This document shows positions 41,127 through 49,673 of a stretch of DNA of 49,991 bases, piece after piece. The notes under the pieces were generated by a model, which saw only the letters and a program-made list of their open reading frames with translations, was not told the DNA's origin and made no database searches. The stretch comes from Alphaproteobacteria bacterium. Lineage in GTDB: Bacteria; Pseudomonadota; Alphaproteobacteria; Reyranellales; Reyranellaceae. Within the stretch, counting starts at the first letter, position 1, and the number at the start of each line of letters is the position of its first letter. The DNA lies in assembly GCA_017307275.1 (NCBI GenBank), contig JAFKFK010000041.1, forward strand, positions 1 through 49,991, given 5' to 3'. Made by a program: the position numbers and the translations under genes.

Positions 41127-43991
41127 TTACTGTGCGGGCTGCAGAGCGGGTGACGGCGGCGCCGGAGCCGGAGCCGCGGGCGCAGCGTCGAACACCGTCC
41201 GGGCGTGCCGCATCTGCTCCAAGGCGTTCACCATCGAGACGTAAACAGCGGCCGCGAAAGGCAGCGACTGGACGATCATGAACACCGCCCAGAGCCGTGC
41301 CTCGGGGTTGACGACACCATTGGTGGTCCAGAGCACGATCGCGGCCAGCCACAGCAGCACGGCAAGCACAGCCTCGCCACGTGCCATGCCCAGCGCCATG
41401 CCGAGCGTCGCGCGCTCGTCCATCTTGGGCGTGCGCATGAACGGCAGCCGGCTGGTCGCCAGGCCGTAGATCACCGCGCGACCCACGGTGTAGGTGAGCG
41501 CCAGCCCCGCCAGCGACGCGCCTATGCTCTGCCGGAAGGTGCAGCGCACGCGATCGAAGTAGAGGCCGAACGAATAGACCAGCTTGAAGACGAAGATGCC
41601 GATGGTCGGCACAATGAACTCGGCCGGCGGCAGGCCGACCGGCTTGATGCCGAACAGCGGCGGCAGCAGGACAGCCAGGACCCAGGCGAGACCCGCCCAG
41701 GTGAAGATCAGGTTCAGCGCATCGGCGAACCACGGTAGCCAGCCGGCGACGAAGTGAAACTTCTGCCAGAAGGTGAGCTTGGTCTGATTGCCCAGCATCT
41801 TGCCGGCATGCGCCTTCATGATCTGCATGGCACCGTAGGCCCAGCGGAAACGCTGCTTCTTGTAGCCGGCGAAGTGATCCGGAGTCAGGCCATGGCCGAA
41901 GCGCTCGCGGCTGTACATCGCGCCGTAGCCCTTCTCCATCAGACGCAGGCCAAGCTCGGTGTCTTCGGTGATGCACCAGGTCGCCCAGCCACCCATCTCC
42001 TCCATGCAGGAGCGGCGAACCAGGGTCATCGTGCCGTGCTGGATGATGGCGTCGTATTCGTTGCGCAGGCACATGCCGATGTCGAAGAAGCCGGCATACT
42101 CCCAGTTCAGCATCTCCTTGAACCGGTCACCCTTCCAGTCTCGGTGATCCTGCGGCGCCTGCACGTAGCTGATCTTGGCGTCGTCGAAGTACGGCACCAG
42201 CGCCTTCAGCCAATCCGGGCGCACCATGTAGTCGCTGTCGATGACGCCGATCACTTCGGCATCGGGCGCCGTCTGGCTCAACACGTAGTTCAACGCGCCG
42301 GCCTTGAAGCCCTTCATCACGTCGAAATGGAAGAACTTGAAGCGCTCGCCGAGCTGGGCGCAGTAGTCCTGCACCGGACGCCACACCGCGGGATCCTTGG
42401 TGTTGTTGTCGATGACGATGACTTCGAAGTTCGGATAGTCGAGCTGCTGCAGCGAATCGAGCGTCTGGATCACCATCGCCGGCGGCTCGTTGCAGATCGC
42501 CAGATGCAGCGAAACCTTGGGCCAGTGGCGGTCGGCCGGCTGGCGGGCGATCATCTCGGCGGCCGGCAGCGCCTCGCGCGTCCAGTGGCCGCGCCAGATC
42601 GTTTCCGCCATTTCCAGCGCCTGGATCAGCGCCATGCCGAGGCTGATCACGAGGAAGAAGGCGAGTGCGGCCCAGCTCACCATCTCGGAGGTGAGCATGT
42701 AGGTCCCGGCAGCGACCGAGGCGCCGTAGACCACGGCACTCGCCGACAGGGCCAGCAGAGCGCAGAAGCCCACCTGCCCCGCCGCGCCCAGCCGCGGCCA
42801 GCGCCACAGGAAGAGCAGCATCAGCGGGATAGAGACGCCGAGCGACCAGGCTGCACAGGAGATCCATTGCGGGAAGGTCTCGATCGGACCGCTCCAGGCG
42901 AACTTCTGCTGCCGGTCGGCATTCCAGAGGCCCCAGTAGCCGCCCGCCTTGCCTTCGAGGTCGTACGACTTCCAGGGCTGGTCGACGGCTTCGACGACGA
43001 AGGTGTCGATGTTCTGCGAGCGCAGCCACGCCACCATGTCGCGCACGTTCTTGGCCTGCTCGGCAGGCGTCGCATACTTGACCAGGCCGGTGGCCGGGCT
43101 GCGCCGCGCCGCGCCGTTCGACGGCCAGCCCACTTCGGTCACGACGATATTCTTGTTGGGATAGAGCTTGCGCAGCAGCCCGATCTTTTCCTTGAGGTAT
43201 TCGAGCGGCGTCGAGCTCGACTGCTCGTCCCAGTAGGGCAGGATGTGGACGGCGAGATAGTCGACCTCGCGCACCAGCTCGGGATAACGCTCCCAGATGT
43301 GCCACGGCTCGGCCGTGCTGACGGGCACCTTGACGTTGCGCTTGACGTTCCGGATCTCGCGGATGAGCTGCGCCGGGCTGACGGCATTGGGGTCGCGCCG
43401 GTCGCGCTCGCCGTCCCAGCGCAGGATGTTCTCGTTGCCGACCAGAACGCGCTCGACGCTGGGGTTCTGGTTGGCGATGCGGATCAGCGCGCCGGTTTCT
43501 TCGCCGTTCACCTCGCCAGCCTCGCGGCCGAACTGCTGCTTGGCTTCGTTGGCGCTGTAGATCCAGGCGCCGGGAACGAGCTTCAGGCCGTACTTCGTGG
43601 CAAGGGCCGGCATCACGTCGCCGCCATCGGTCGTGCGATAGGTACGGACGTAGTTGACCTTGCCGGAGAGCATCGCGAAGTCGCGCTCCATCTGCTCCTT
43701 GCGCGGCTTGATCTGCGGCGTCGGCGCATCGGTCACGGCGGTGCGCAGGAAGCTCCACACGCCGCTCGACTTGCCTTCGAGCGGGTCCTGGTCCTTGGCC
43801 CAGGGCGCGTAGGTCACGCCATGCAACGGACCTTCGACAGTGGCGGCTTGGAGATAGCCATCGAGCAGGCGCCAGCCGACAACCGTGGCCAACGCCGCAA
43901 CCAGAAGAACAAGACCCCGACGCATCATGAAAGGTTTGACAGCTCCGGCTTCCGCCGATGGCGCATGCTCGCTTCGGGATCGCGGTCGCAT
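41127..43991 (-). CDS. GH17-GT2 membrane glucan synthase (NdvB-like)
   Basis: A 954-residue protein counted from the ATG at 43991. A membrane anchor near residues 22-43 is followed by a GH17-type domain (GVTYAPWAK; VGNENILRW with E187; VVTEVGWPS with E286). After several helices comes a processive GT2 domain: VIDSDY with D585 and D587, TEDTELGLRL near 675, QRFRWAYG near 713. C-terminal helices and a Pro/Ala tail follow. The fusion matches NdvB of Bradyrhizobium and Pseudomonas, which makes beta-1,3-type (cyclic) glucans for the periplasm; the GH17 part probably acts as a transglycosylase. Both GH17 Glu residues are kept. The start could be anywhere from 43925 to 44021. Confidence 0.88.
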   Translation of the reverse strand: MRPRSRSEHAPSAEAGAVKPFMMRRGLVLLVAALATVVGWRLLDGYLQAATVEGPLHGVTYAPWAKDQDPLEGKSSGVWSFLRTAVTDAPTPQIKPRKEQMERDFAMLSGKVNYVRTYRTTDGGDVMPALATKYGLKLVPGAWIYSANEAKQQFGREAGEVNGEETGALIRIANQNPSVERVLVGNENILRWDGERDRRDPNAVSPAQLIREIRNVKRNVKVPVSTAEPWHIWERYPELVREVDYLAVHILPYWDEQSSSTPLEYLKEKIGLLRKLYPNKNIVVTEVGWPSNGAARRSPATGLVKYATPAEQAKNVRDMVAWLRSQNIDTFVVEAVDQPWKSYDLEGKAGGYWGLWNADRQQKFAWSGPIETFPQWISCAAWSLGVSIPLMLLFLWRWPRLGAAGQVGFCALLALSASAVVYGASVAAGTYMLTSEMVSWAALAFFLVISLGMALIQALEMAETIWRGHWTREALPAAEMIARQPADRHWPKVSLHLAICNEPPAMVIQTLDSLQQLDYPNFEVIVIDNNTKDPAVWRPVQDYCAQLGERFKFFHFDVMKGFKAGALNYVLSQTAPDAEVIGVIDSDYMVRPDWLKALVPYFDDAKISYVQAPQDHRDWKGDRFKEMLNWEYAGFFDIGMCLRNEYDAIIQHGTMTLVRRSCMEEMGGWATWCITEDTELGLRLMEKGYGAMYSRERFGHGLTPDHFAGYKKQRFRWAYGAMQIMKAHAGKMLGNQTKLTFWQKFHFVAGWLPWFADALNLIFTWAGLAWVLAVLLPPLFGIKPVGLPPAEFIVPTIGIFVFKLVYSFGLYFDRVRCTFRQSIGASLAGLALTYTVGRAVIYGLATSRLPFMRTPKMDERATLGMALGMARGEAVLAVLLWLAAIVLWTTNGVVNPEARLWAVFMIVQSLPFAAAVYVSMVNALEQMRHARTVFDAAPAAPAPAPPSPALQPAQ

Positions 43992-44256
43992 GTCTCCTGC
44001 GGACGACTGGCGTCGACGCAAGGACCGTGCCGGATCGACTCACAAAACGAGCCGACTACCACGCAGTGCGGCAGACCTCTTGGAGGTTTCCTTGCGCCAG
44101 ATTTCCTCGTCTACGACCCTTCGCAGGCGATCAGGCGACGCCGCGATCTATAGCCCGCGCCTCCCCCAACGGTAAAGAGACCGACGGGGATGATGGCCAA
44201 AATGCCCAATTCTCCGCTGGCTTTGGCCCGAGACCTTCGCCAAAACGCCACAAAGA
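43992..44256. promoter_or_regulatory. Divergent promoter region between glucan synthase and hydrolase genes
   Basis: A 265-base gap between divergently read genes, presumably containing both promoters. I saw no strong -35/-10 pair, inverted repeat or small ORF worth naming. Part of it could be N-terminal coding sequence of the glucan synthase if an upstream TTG at 44021 is used. Confidence 0.3.
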
Positions 44257-45231
44257 ATGACCGATCTAGATCCGACGGCAGGACCGGCCGGCGTACCGCC
44301 CTCCCTCAATGCAACCTATCGGGCCGCAGACCGTTACGGTTTTCTTGAGCGCGCCGGCGCGCGCATTCGGTACGCTTGGTGGAACAGCCCGGGACCAGGT
44401 CCGGCACGGGGCACCGTCGTCGTCCTGACGGGCCGGGCCGAGTTCATCGAGAAATATTCGACCGAGGTCGTGGGCGAACTCCTGGCGCGGGGCTATGCCG
44501 TCGCGGCCATGGACTGGCGCGGCCAGGGCCTGTCCGACCGCCCCCTTGCCGACCGCGGCAAAGGCCATATCGACAATTTCACCACCTACATGGCCGACGT
44601 CCGGCTGTTCCTCGACAGCGTCGTGGGACCCGCCGCGCCGCGGCCTGTCCTGGCGCTCTGCCACTCCATGGGTGGCCATATCCTGATGCGCGACCTTGCC
44701 GAGAACGGACCGGGACCGCTGTCGGCCGCCCTGTTCGTCTCGCCGATGACCGCCCTCTACCGCGAGGCCATGCTGCGGTCGGTCCTGATGCTGATGCCGG
44801 AAATTCCAATCGTCGAGGAGCGCTACCTCTTCGGCACCGGCCCGTTCGTGCTGCTGGCGCGCGAGTTCAACTCCAACTTCGTCACCCACGACGAGCGGCG
44901 CTACCGCTTCACCGACGACTGGTTCACGGCCGATCCGCGGCTCGCGCTCGGCGGGCCGACCCTGGGCTGGGGCCGCCAGGCGGTCCGGTCGATGGCCACC
45001 GCCCTGCAGCCCGGATACCTCGAACGCATAGAACTGCCCTTGCTCCTGATCACAGCGGGTGAAGACCGGCTGATCGATCCCAAGAGCCATGCCGTGGTTG
45101 CAGCCCGGCTCCGGCACGGCGAGCACTTCACAATCGCCCACGCCCGCCATGAGATCATGATGGAGACCGACGACATCCGGGCCTTGTTCTGGGAGGCCTT
45201 CGATCGGTTGGCGAAAGGCGTACTGAGCTGA
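44257..45231 (+). CDS. Alpha/beta hydrolase, lysophospholipase/monoacylglycerol lipase-like
   Basis: A 324-residue hydrolase of the serine aminopeptidase S33/PldB group. GRAEFIEKYSTEVVGELLARGY and MDWRGQGLSDR are typical. The nucleophile Ser lies in ALCHSMGGHI, the acid is in ITAGEDRLIDP and the base His is in ARHEIMME near the C-terminus. It has no signal peptide. It may cleave a lysophospholipid, monoglyceride or other ester. The next gene starts two bases after its stop, so the two form an operon. Confidence 0.9.
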   Translation: MTDLDPTAGPAGVPPSLNATYRAADRYGFLERAGARIRYAWWNSPGPGPARGTVVVLTGRAEFIEKYSTEVVGELLARGYAVAAMDWRGQGLSDRPLADRGKGHIDNFTTYMADVRLFLDSVVGPAAPRPVLALCHSMGGHILMRDLAENGPGPLSAALFVSPMTALYREAMLRSVLMLMPEIPIVEERYLFGTGPFVLLAREFNSNFVTHDERRYRFTDDWFTADPRLALGGPTLGWGRQAVRSMATALQPGYLERIELPLLLITAGEDRLIDPKSHAVVAARLRHGEHFTIAHARHEIMMETDDIRALFWEAFDRLAKGVLS

Positions 45232-45232
45232 A

Positions 45233-45970
45233 ATGACCGAAGTGCAGATGCTGGTGATTGCCGGCGCGTTCATCGTCGCCGGGATCGCCAAGGGCGCCAT
45301 CGGCATCGGCCTCCCGCCCATCGCCATCGGGCTCATGACACTTGCGATCCCGCTCGAGGATTCGCTGGCGATCATGACCATTCCGACACTGATCACGAAC
45401 GTCTGGCAGGCGGTCTATGGCGGCGGCTTCTGGCGCCTGTTCCGCCGCTTCTGGACTCTGGCGGTTCCTGCCGTTGCCTCCCTGCTCCTCGTCGCTGCGG
45501 TCCTGGGACAGTTGGGCTCCGCACGCGCGACCGCGTGGCTCGGCGTGATGCTGGCCGCCTACTCGGTGGTTGCCCTGCTCGCCTGGCGCCCGAAAGTGTC
45601 TATCGAGGCTGAGCGCTGGGCCAATCCACTGATCGGCATTTCAAGTGGTGCCATTGCCGGCGTTACGGGCATCTCCGCCGTTCCCTTCCTGCCCTACATG
45701 CAGTCGCTCGACATCAACAAGGACGATCTCGTTCAGGCATTGGGCATCATGTTCATCTTCCTGATCGGAGCGCTCAGCCTGGCGCTTTTCCGACAGGGTG
45801 CCTTCGATGCGACCAACACCATCGGTGGCTTTGCAGCGGTGATACCGACGGCGATCGGTGTCTGGATCGGGCAGAAGTCCCGCGAAGCGCTGTCGCCCGA
45901 GATGTTCCGCCGCATCTTCCTGGTCGGCTTGCTGGGCATCGGCCTGCACATGACCCGTGGCTTGCTATAA
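45233..45970 (+). CDS. TauE/SafE-family membrane transporter
   Basis: A 245-residue membrane protein with about eight helices. The N-terminal IAGIAKGAIGIGLPPIAIG-type segment and the second-half GAIAGVTGISAVPFLPYMQSL are the repeated family motifs. TauE/SafE proteins are thought to export sulfite, sulfoacetate or other organic anions. It starts two bases after the hydrolase stop and ends ten bases before the phosphatase gene, so three genes are likely co-transcribed. Substrate unknown. Confidence 0.9.
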   Translation: MTEVQMLVIAGAFIVAGIAKGAIGIGLPPIAIGLMTLAIPLEDSLAIMTIPTLITNVWQAVYGGGFWRLFRRFWTLAVPAVASLLLVAAVLGQLGSARATAWLGVMLAAYSVVALLAWRPKVSIEAERWANPLIGISSGAIAGVTGISAVPFLPYMQSLDINKDDLVQALGIMFIFLIGALSLALFRQGAFDATNTIGGFAAVIPTAIGVWIGQKSREALSPEMFRRIFLVGLLGIGLHMTRGLL

Positions 45971-45980
45971 ACTGGAACCC

Positions 45981-46535
45981 ATGTCCCTCCCCCCATTCAA
46001 GGTCACCATCTGCGGCATCCCCGAGCTGTCGCAGCATTGCTCCGTCGGCGTCAGCCATGTCCTGTCGATCATCGATACCCACGAGCCACGCCCGCTGGCG
46101 CTCGACGACTATTTTGAGATCGACCACGAGTTGATCCGCTTCGACGACGTGGTGGCGGAGTATCCGGGCTTCGAGGCCTGCACGCCGGCGCACATCGAGA
46201 AGGTTCTGGCGTTCGGCGAGCGTATCCACGCGCGGCCCGACGGCCATGTGCTGGTGCATTGCCACGCTGGCGTGTCGCGTTCGACCGCGGCGGCGGCCAT
46301 CCTCATGGCTCAGAACGCGCCGGGCTACGAAGAGCAAGCCTTCCTGAAGCTGCTGGAACTGCGCAAGCACGGCTGGCCCAACACACGCATGGTCGAGTTC
46401 GCCGACACGCTGCTAAAGCGCGACGGCGCGATGCTGCGGGGGCTCGTCGCCTATCGCAAAGCACTGCTTGAGGTGAAGCCGCACCTCACCGAGATCATCC
46501 GCAACATCGGCCGCGGCCACGAAATCCCGGCGTAG
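45981..46535 (+). CDS. Dual-specificity/tyrosine-type protein phosphatase
   Basis: A 184-residue phosphatase. The P-loop VHCHAGVSRSTA gives the CX5R motif with C94 and R100. D55 or D56 (RFDDVV) could be the general acid. The Cys-Arg loop, length and SRSTA ending match the atypical dual-specificity group seen in Alphaproteobacteria. The ATG at 45981 is chosen over an earlier in-frame codon because the domain begins there. It may remove phosphate from proteins or small molecules. It follows the TauE gene by ten bases and converges on the CmcJ-like gene. Confidence 0.9.
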   Translation: MSLPPFKVTICGIPELSQHCSVGVSHVLSIIDTHEPRPLALDDYFEIDHELIRFDDVVAEYPGFEACTPAHIEKVLAFGERIHARPDGHVLVHCHAGVSRSTAAAAILMAQNAPGYEEQAFLKLLELRKHGWPNTRMVEFADTLLKRDGAMLRGLVAYRKALLEVKPHLTEIIRNIGRGHEIPA

Positions 46536-46578
46536 GGACTGAGGACGCGCCGGTCGTCCGGCACGCCCTCGACCTGCC

Positions 46579-47427
46579 CTAGCTGCGGTGGAAGACCAGC
46601 GTCCGCACCTCGATGCTCTCGCGCGGCGGCGCATCGGCCGGCGCAGTCGGATCGGTGAAGGCGCTGTGCGGCGTGAACCGTGCCGGAACCCCGGTCGATG
46701 TATCGGCGCACTTCAGGAGAAGCGCCTCGTCGGTCTGCATCTGCGGCACGTAGTACCAGCGATGCGTCGGGTTGTACTTCACCGAATAGGTCTCGCCGAT
46801 ACGATGCGGATAGACGAGATCGGACGGCACCAGATCGTCGGAATGGATGGTCGTCGCGTCGCACACGGCGAGCGGTGAATCCTGCAACGGTCCCTTGATC
46901 GGCCGCCACAGGTTGATGACCTGCACGCGGCCCTTCAGCAGCTCCTCCGCCTCGTCCGGCAGCAGGTCGCGCACACGCTGCGGTCCGGACCGCGCGGTAT
47001 GGTCGATATGGACACGACGCACGGGCTGGCGCGGCGCGTCGGCCTGCGTCTCGGCATCGAGCACGCGGCGGCGAGTCGTATGATCGAAGATGTGGACGCG
47101 ATAGGCACCCGTCGCCTGCTTCACGAGGCGCTCGACCTCGGGATAGTAGACACGGCGCACTTTCTCATCGTCGAAGAAGTCCTTCACGGCGCTGCGATGC
47201 TGCAGCAGCGCGAAGCCGTTGGCGTCGAGCGACACGTGACCGGCAATCGGCCGGGCATCGCGGATCTTTACTGCATGCGCTTCATGATCGGCATTGGTGC
47301 GCGGCACGCCAGCCGGCGGCTCGAACGTGTAATTGCGCGGCCGCTCCGTCATCGGAACGAGATAGTTCATGTCAGCAGTGACGTGGGACAGGTTGGACAG
47401 AATTTCGAGATTCTCTTGCAACGTCAT
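46579..47427 (-). CDS. CmcJ/NvfI-family Fe(II)/2-oxoglutarate-type oxidoreductase (second copy)
   Basis: A 282-residue relative of the protein at 8653-9510. Shared features are VHIDHTARSGPQRVRDLLP (H140, D142), LWRPIKGP, THRWYYVPQMQ and the C-terminal TPHSAFTDPTAP (H254). These give the same possible iron triad. It lies downstream of a Rieske protein on the same strand, 140 bases away, so it may share its promoter or have its own. The two CmcJ-like proteins in one window each neighbour an oxygenase-type gene. An oxidative step on a small cyclic or aromatic compound is inference. Confidence 0.85.
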   Translation of the reverse strand: MTLQENLEILSNLSHVTADMNYLVPMTERPRNYTFEPPAGVPRTNADHEAHAVKIRDARPIAGHVSLDANGFALLQHRSAVKDFFDDEKVRRVYYPEVERLVKQATGAYRVHIFDHTTRRRVLDAETQADAPRQPVRRVHIDHTARSGPQRVRDLLPDEAEELLKGRVQVINLWRPIKGPLQDSPLAVCDATTIHSDDLVPSDLVYPHRIGETYSVKYNPTHRWYYVPQMQTDEALLLKCADTSTGVPARFTPHSAFTDPTAPADAPPRESIEVRTLVFHRS

Positions 47428-47567
47428 GGGGGCAAAACCTCCGAATGTGTTCGGATGATTTTGGGCCTGCCGACTTTACGCGCCATGGAGAAGAGTTGCG
47501 GCGCTTCATGAGGGGAGATTATCCGAAAGGAAAACCTCTTCTCCTGCCGAGCCTCGCCACAGCAAGT

Positions 47568-48383
47568 TCAGGTTGCCGCGGCTTCCTGCGCATAGACCGA
47601 TGCCAGACGACGGTGGAAATCGGCGACCAACGTGCTGTCCTTCGCGCACATCACGCCGCTCGCACGATCCGCCTGCAACTGCTCGCAGGCTTGCTTGATG
47701 AGACCCGCCGCCTGAGCGTGCTCGTCGACAGCGCCGCCGAAGACATGGGTGAAGAGTCGCGTGCGCAGGAACGTGTGCGGGACGACTTGCTCGACGATCA
47801 CGAGCGATCCTGCTTGCCGCACCGACAGCAACGGCCAGCGCCACAGGAAGTCAGGCGACGGTTCATGCTCGGCGAGCAGATGCTCGACACAGACTTTCCA
47901 GTTGCAGGCGATGTCCGTCACCGACGTGCCGCCATAGGCCGGCAAGTCCGCGTCGATTCCAGCGATGGCCGGCGGCGAACTCAGGCTGAAGAAAACAATG
48001 CCCGCCACGGTCGTCGTCGCCAGACTCGCGAGGTGCAGGTCCGCCGACTGCGGATCCTTCGGTGCGACCGGCGCCGGCGCACTCAGGAACCGCCCCTGAA
48101 GATCGTAGGTCCAGCCATGGAAGCGGCAGCGAAAGCTTTGGCAGTTCCCCGAAGGCGTCCCCACGACCTGCATGTTCTGGTGCCGGCAGGCATTGCGCAG
48201 GACGCGCACGACACCTTCCCCGTCACGGACGCCAAAGACACTCCAGCCCCCAACACTCGCCGCCAGAAAGTCCCCCGGACGCCCAATCTGGGCCTCCGCG
48301 CAGAGCGGCAGCCAATCGCCCGAGAAAACCGTGCGTTTCTCGATCTGGAAGGCGTCGCCGCCGGTGTAGTCTTCGGTTTTCAT
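47568..48383 (-). CDS. Short Rieske [2Fe-2S] oxygenase-like protein
   Basis: A 271-residue protein with a Rieske cluster motif C66-x-H68-x17-C86-x2-H89 (NACRHQN and FRCRFHGW). NWKVCVEHLLAEH near 161-173 is the start of the usual catalytic domain. H168 and H173 have HX4H spacing, but if H173 is the first iron ligand, the expected second His is D178. At 271 residues it is much shorter than typical oxygenase alpha subunits (350-450), so the catalytic part is reduced. The ATG at 48383 is preferred; an ATG at 48431 lies in AT-rich promoter-like DNA. Neither has a ribosome site, so the message may be leaderless. It is divergent from the diiron protein gene. Confidence 0.82.
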   Translation of the reverse strand: MKTEDYTGGDAFQIEKRTVFSGDWLPLCAEAQIGRPGDFLAASVGGWSVFGVRDGEGVVRVLRNACRHQNMQVVGTPSGNCQSFRCRFHGWTYDLQGRFLSAPAPVAPKDPQSADLHLASLATTTVAGIVFFSLSSPPAIAGIDADLPAYGGTSVTDIACNWKVCVEHLLAEHEPSPDFLWRWPLLSVRQAGSLVIVEQVVPHTFLRTRLFTHVFGGAVDEHAQAAGLIKQACEQLQADRASGVMCAKDSTLVADFHRRLASVYAQEAAAT

Positions 48384-48388
48384 GCCAT

Positions 48389-48400
48389 TTAGTATACAAT
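48389..48400 (-). promoter_or_regulatory. Operator-like site and -10 box of the Rieske gene
   Basis: TTAGTATACAAT is a near copy of the palindrome at 48441-48452, sharing GTATACAAT. On the minus strand it contains TATACT (48391-48396), a 5-of-6 match to a -10 box, placed so that transcription would start at or next to the ATG at 48383. The -35 region is poor. Its centre is 52 bp, five helical turns, from the other site. Confidence 0.5.
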
Positions 48401-48422
48401 ATTGAGGAATATTGATTCTATT

Positions 48423-48452
48423 TTGACTCATATCGGCATAATTGTATACAAT
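48423..48452 (+). promoter_or_regulatory. Promoter with perfect GntR-type palindrome
   Basis: TTGACT (48423-48428) and TACAAT (48447-48452), each matching five of six consensus bases with an 18-bp spacer, form a good promoter for the gene at 48481. The perfect 12-bp palindrome ATTGTATACAAT (48441-48452) covers the -10 box, a repressor position. TTGTATACAA-like sites are typical of GntR-family regulators, and one is encoded in this operon. Confidence 0.6.
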
Positions 48453-48480
48453 CGTGCTTCCAACCCGAAGGAGGCCTCAA

Positions 48481-49218
48481 ATGGCAAAGAGTGCGTTCCG
48501 TCAGGCTCTCGAAGAAGCGATCGAACAGCGTCATTCGGCCGTGCATTCCTGGAGCGAGGCCTGGACCTCGGGCAAGCTCGACCGGCGGCTGCTGGGCGAA
48601 TGGGTGAAGCAGCACTTCCATTATGTGAGCCACTTCTCGGAGTGGCTGGGCGTCGTCTACGCCTCCTGCCCGCACTGGGACGTGCAGCACTTCCTGCTGG
48701 AGAACATCACCGAGGAGGAAGGCTTCGTGGGCTCCGGCGACTTTGCCGCCGTGCGCCATTCCGATCTCCTGCTCGACTTCGCCGAGACCTGCGGCATGAA
48801 GCGCTCGGAAGTGTTGGCAGCCCAGACCAACGGCGAGCTGCTGCCCGAAACCATGGGGCTACAAAGCTGGTGCGCCATGCAGGCCCACAAGCCTTTCGTC
48901 GAAGCGCTGTCGGGCCTCTTGATTGGACTCGAAAGCCAGGTACCGCGCATCTACAGCAAGACCACCCCGCCGCTCCTCGAGAAGTATGGCTTCGCCGAAG
49001 ACGAGGTGACCTTCTTCACCCTGCATATCGTGGCCGATGCCGAGCACGGCGAGAAAGGCTTCGAGATCGTGGAGAAGTACGCCACCACCGACGAACAGCG
49101 CACCGCCTGCATCCGGCTCGTCAAGGAAGCGACCATGATGCGCCGCCTCTATCTCGACGGCCTCTATCGCAAGTTCCTGGTGCAGCCGCAGGCGGAAGGT
49201 AAGAAGCTCGCAGCCTAA
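48481..49218 (+). CDS. Heme-oxygenase-like diiron protein (TenA/PqqC/CADD-like)
   Basis: A 245-residue all-helical protein. AAGGAGG stands six bases before the ATG at 48481, which settles the start. The C-terminal motif H182-x3-D186-x2-H189 (LHIVADAEHG), E151 in GLESQ and Glu residues in ENITEEEG (74-80) match the metal-ligand layout of heme-oxygenase-like diiron oxidases such as CADD; H93 may be another ligand. Such enzymes use O2 to cut or rearrange small molecules; TenA thiaminases share the fold without iron. It heads a rightward operon with a GlcG-like protein and a GntR regulator. The substrate is unknown; a small metabolite handled with the Rieske protein is inference. Confidence 0.85.
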   Translation: MAKSAFRQALEEAIEQRHSAVHSWSEAWTSGKLDRRLLGEWVKQHFHYVSHFSEWLGVVYASCPHWDVQHFLLENITEEEGFVGSGDFAAVRHSDLLLDFAETCGMKRSEVLAAQTNGELLPETMGLQSWCAMQAHKPFVEALSGLLIGLESQVPRIYSKTTPPLLEKYGFAEDEVTFFTLHIVADAEHGEKGFEIVEKYATTDEQRTACIRLVKEATMMRRLYLDGLYRKFLVQPQAEGKKLAA

Positions 49219-49245
49219 CATCGTCGCGTAGCCAGGGATCGAAGC

Positions 49246-49671
49246 GTGCACACCTACAAGACCCTCACCCTCGCCGAGGCGCATACCATCCTCGACGCGG
49301 CGCAGAAGAAGGCGGAGGAGCTCGGCATTCCCGAGGTCCTTTGCGTGGCCGACAATGCCGGCTATCCGATCGCGCTCCGGCGGCTCGACGGTGGAAAGGT
49401 GACGAGCGTCCAGATCGCCATGAACAAGGCATTCACCGCAGCCGGTCATCGGAAGCGCACCGACAACTACAAGAACGCCTATCCGGGCGAAGAAGCGTTC
49501 GGCATCTTCACCCAGCACGAAGGCCGCTTCACGGTGTTCGTGGGCGGCTTCCCGATCTTCGTCGACGGACAATGCGTCGGCTCCGTTGCAGCCTCCGGCG
49601 GCAATGGCGAGCAGGACATCGCGTGCTGCGAAGCCGGCATCGCTGCGTTCATGGCGACCCTGAAAGCCTGA
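49246..49671 (+). CDS. GlcG/HbpS (DUF336) family protein (GTG start)
   Basis: A 141-residue single-domain protein. LTLAEAHTILDAAQKKAEELG, SVQIAMNKAFTAAGHRKRT and GFPIFVDGQCVGSVAASGG are standard DUF336 blocks. Members include GlcG of the glycolate operon and HbpS, a heme-binding protein; some are accessory to catabolic oxygenases. It begins with GTG, preceded by GGGA. It lies between the diiron protein and the regulator, three bases before the latter's ATG. Its role here is probably as an accessory or small-ligand-binding factor, by inference. Confidence 0.88.
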   Translation: MHTYKTLTLAEAHTILDAAQKKAEELGIPEVLCVADNAGYPIALRRLDGGKVTSVQIAMNKAFTAAGHRKRTDNYKNAYPGEEAFGIFTQHEGRFTVFVGGFPIFVDGQCVGSVAASGGNGEQDIACCEAGIAAFMATLKA

Positions 49672-49673
49672 TC

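Noticed and set aside
41754..44153. A 799-residue plus-strand frame opposite the glucan synthase
   Set aside because: No domain is recognisable; the minus strand carries GH17 and GT2 motifs.
48442..48480. N-terminal extension of the diiron protein gene to a TTG at 48442
   Set aside because: It runs through the operator and promoter; AAGGAGG before the ATG at 48481 decides the start.
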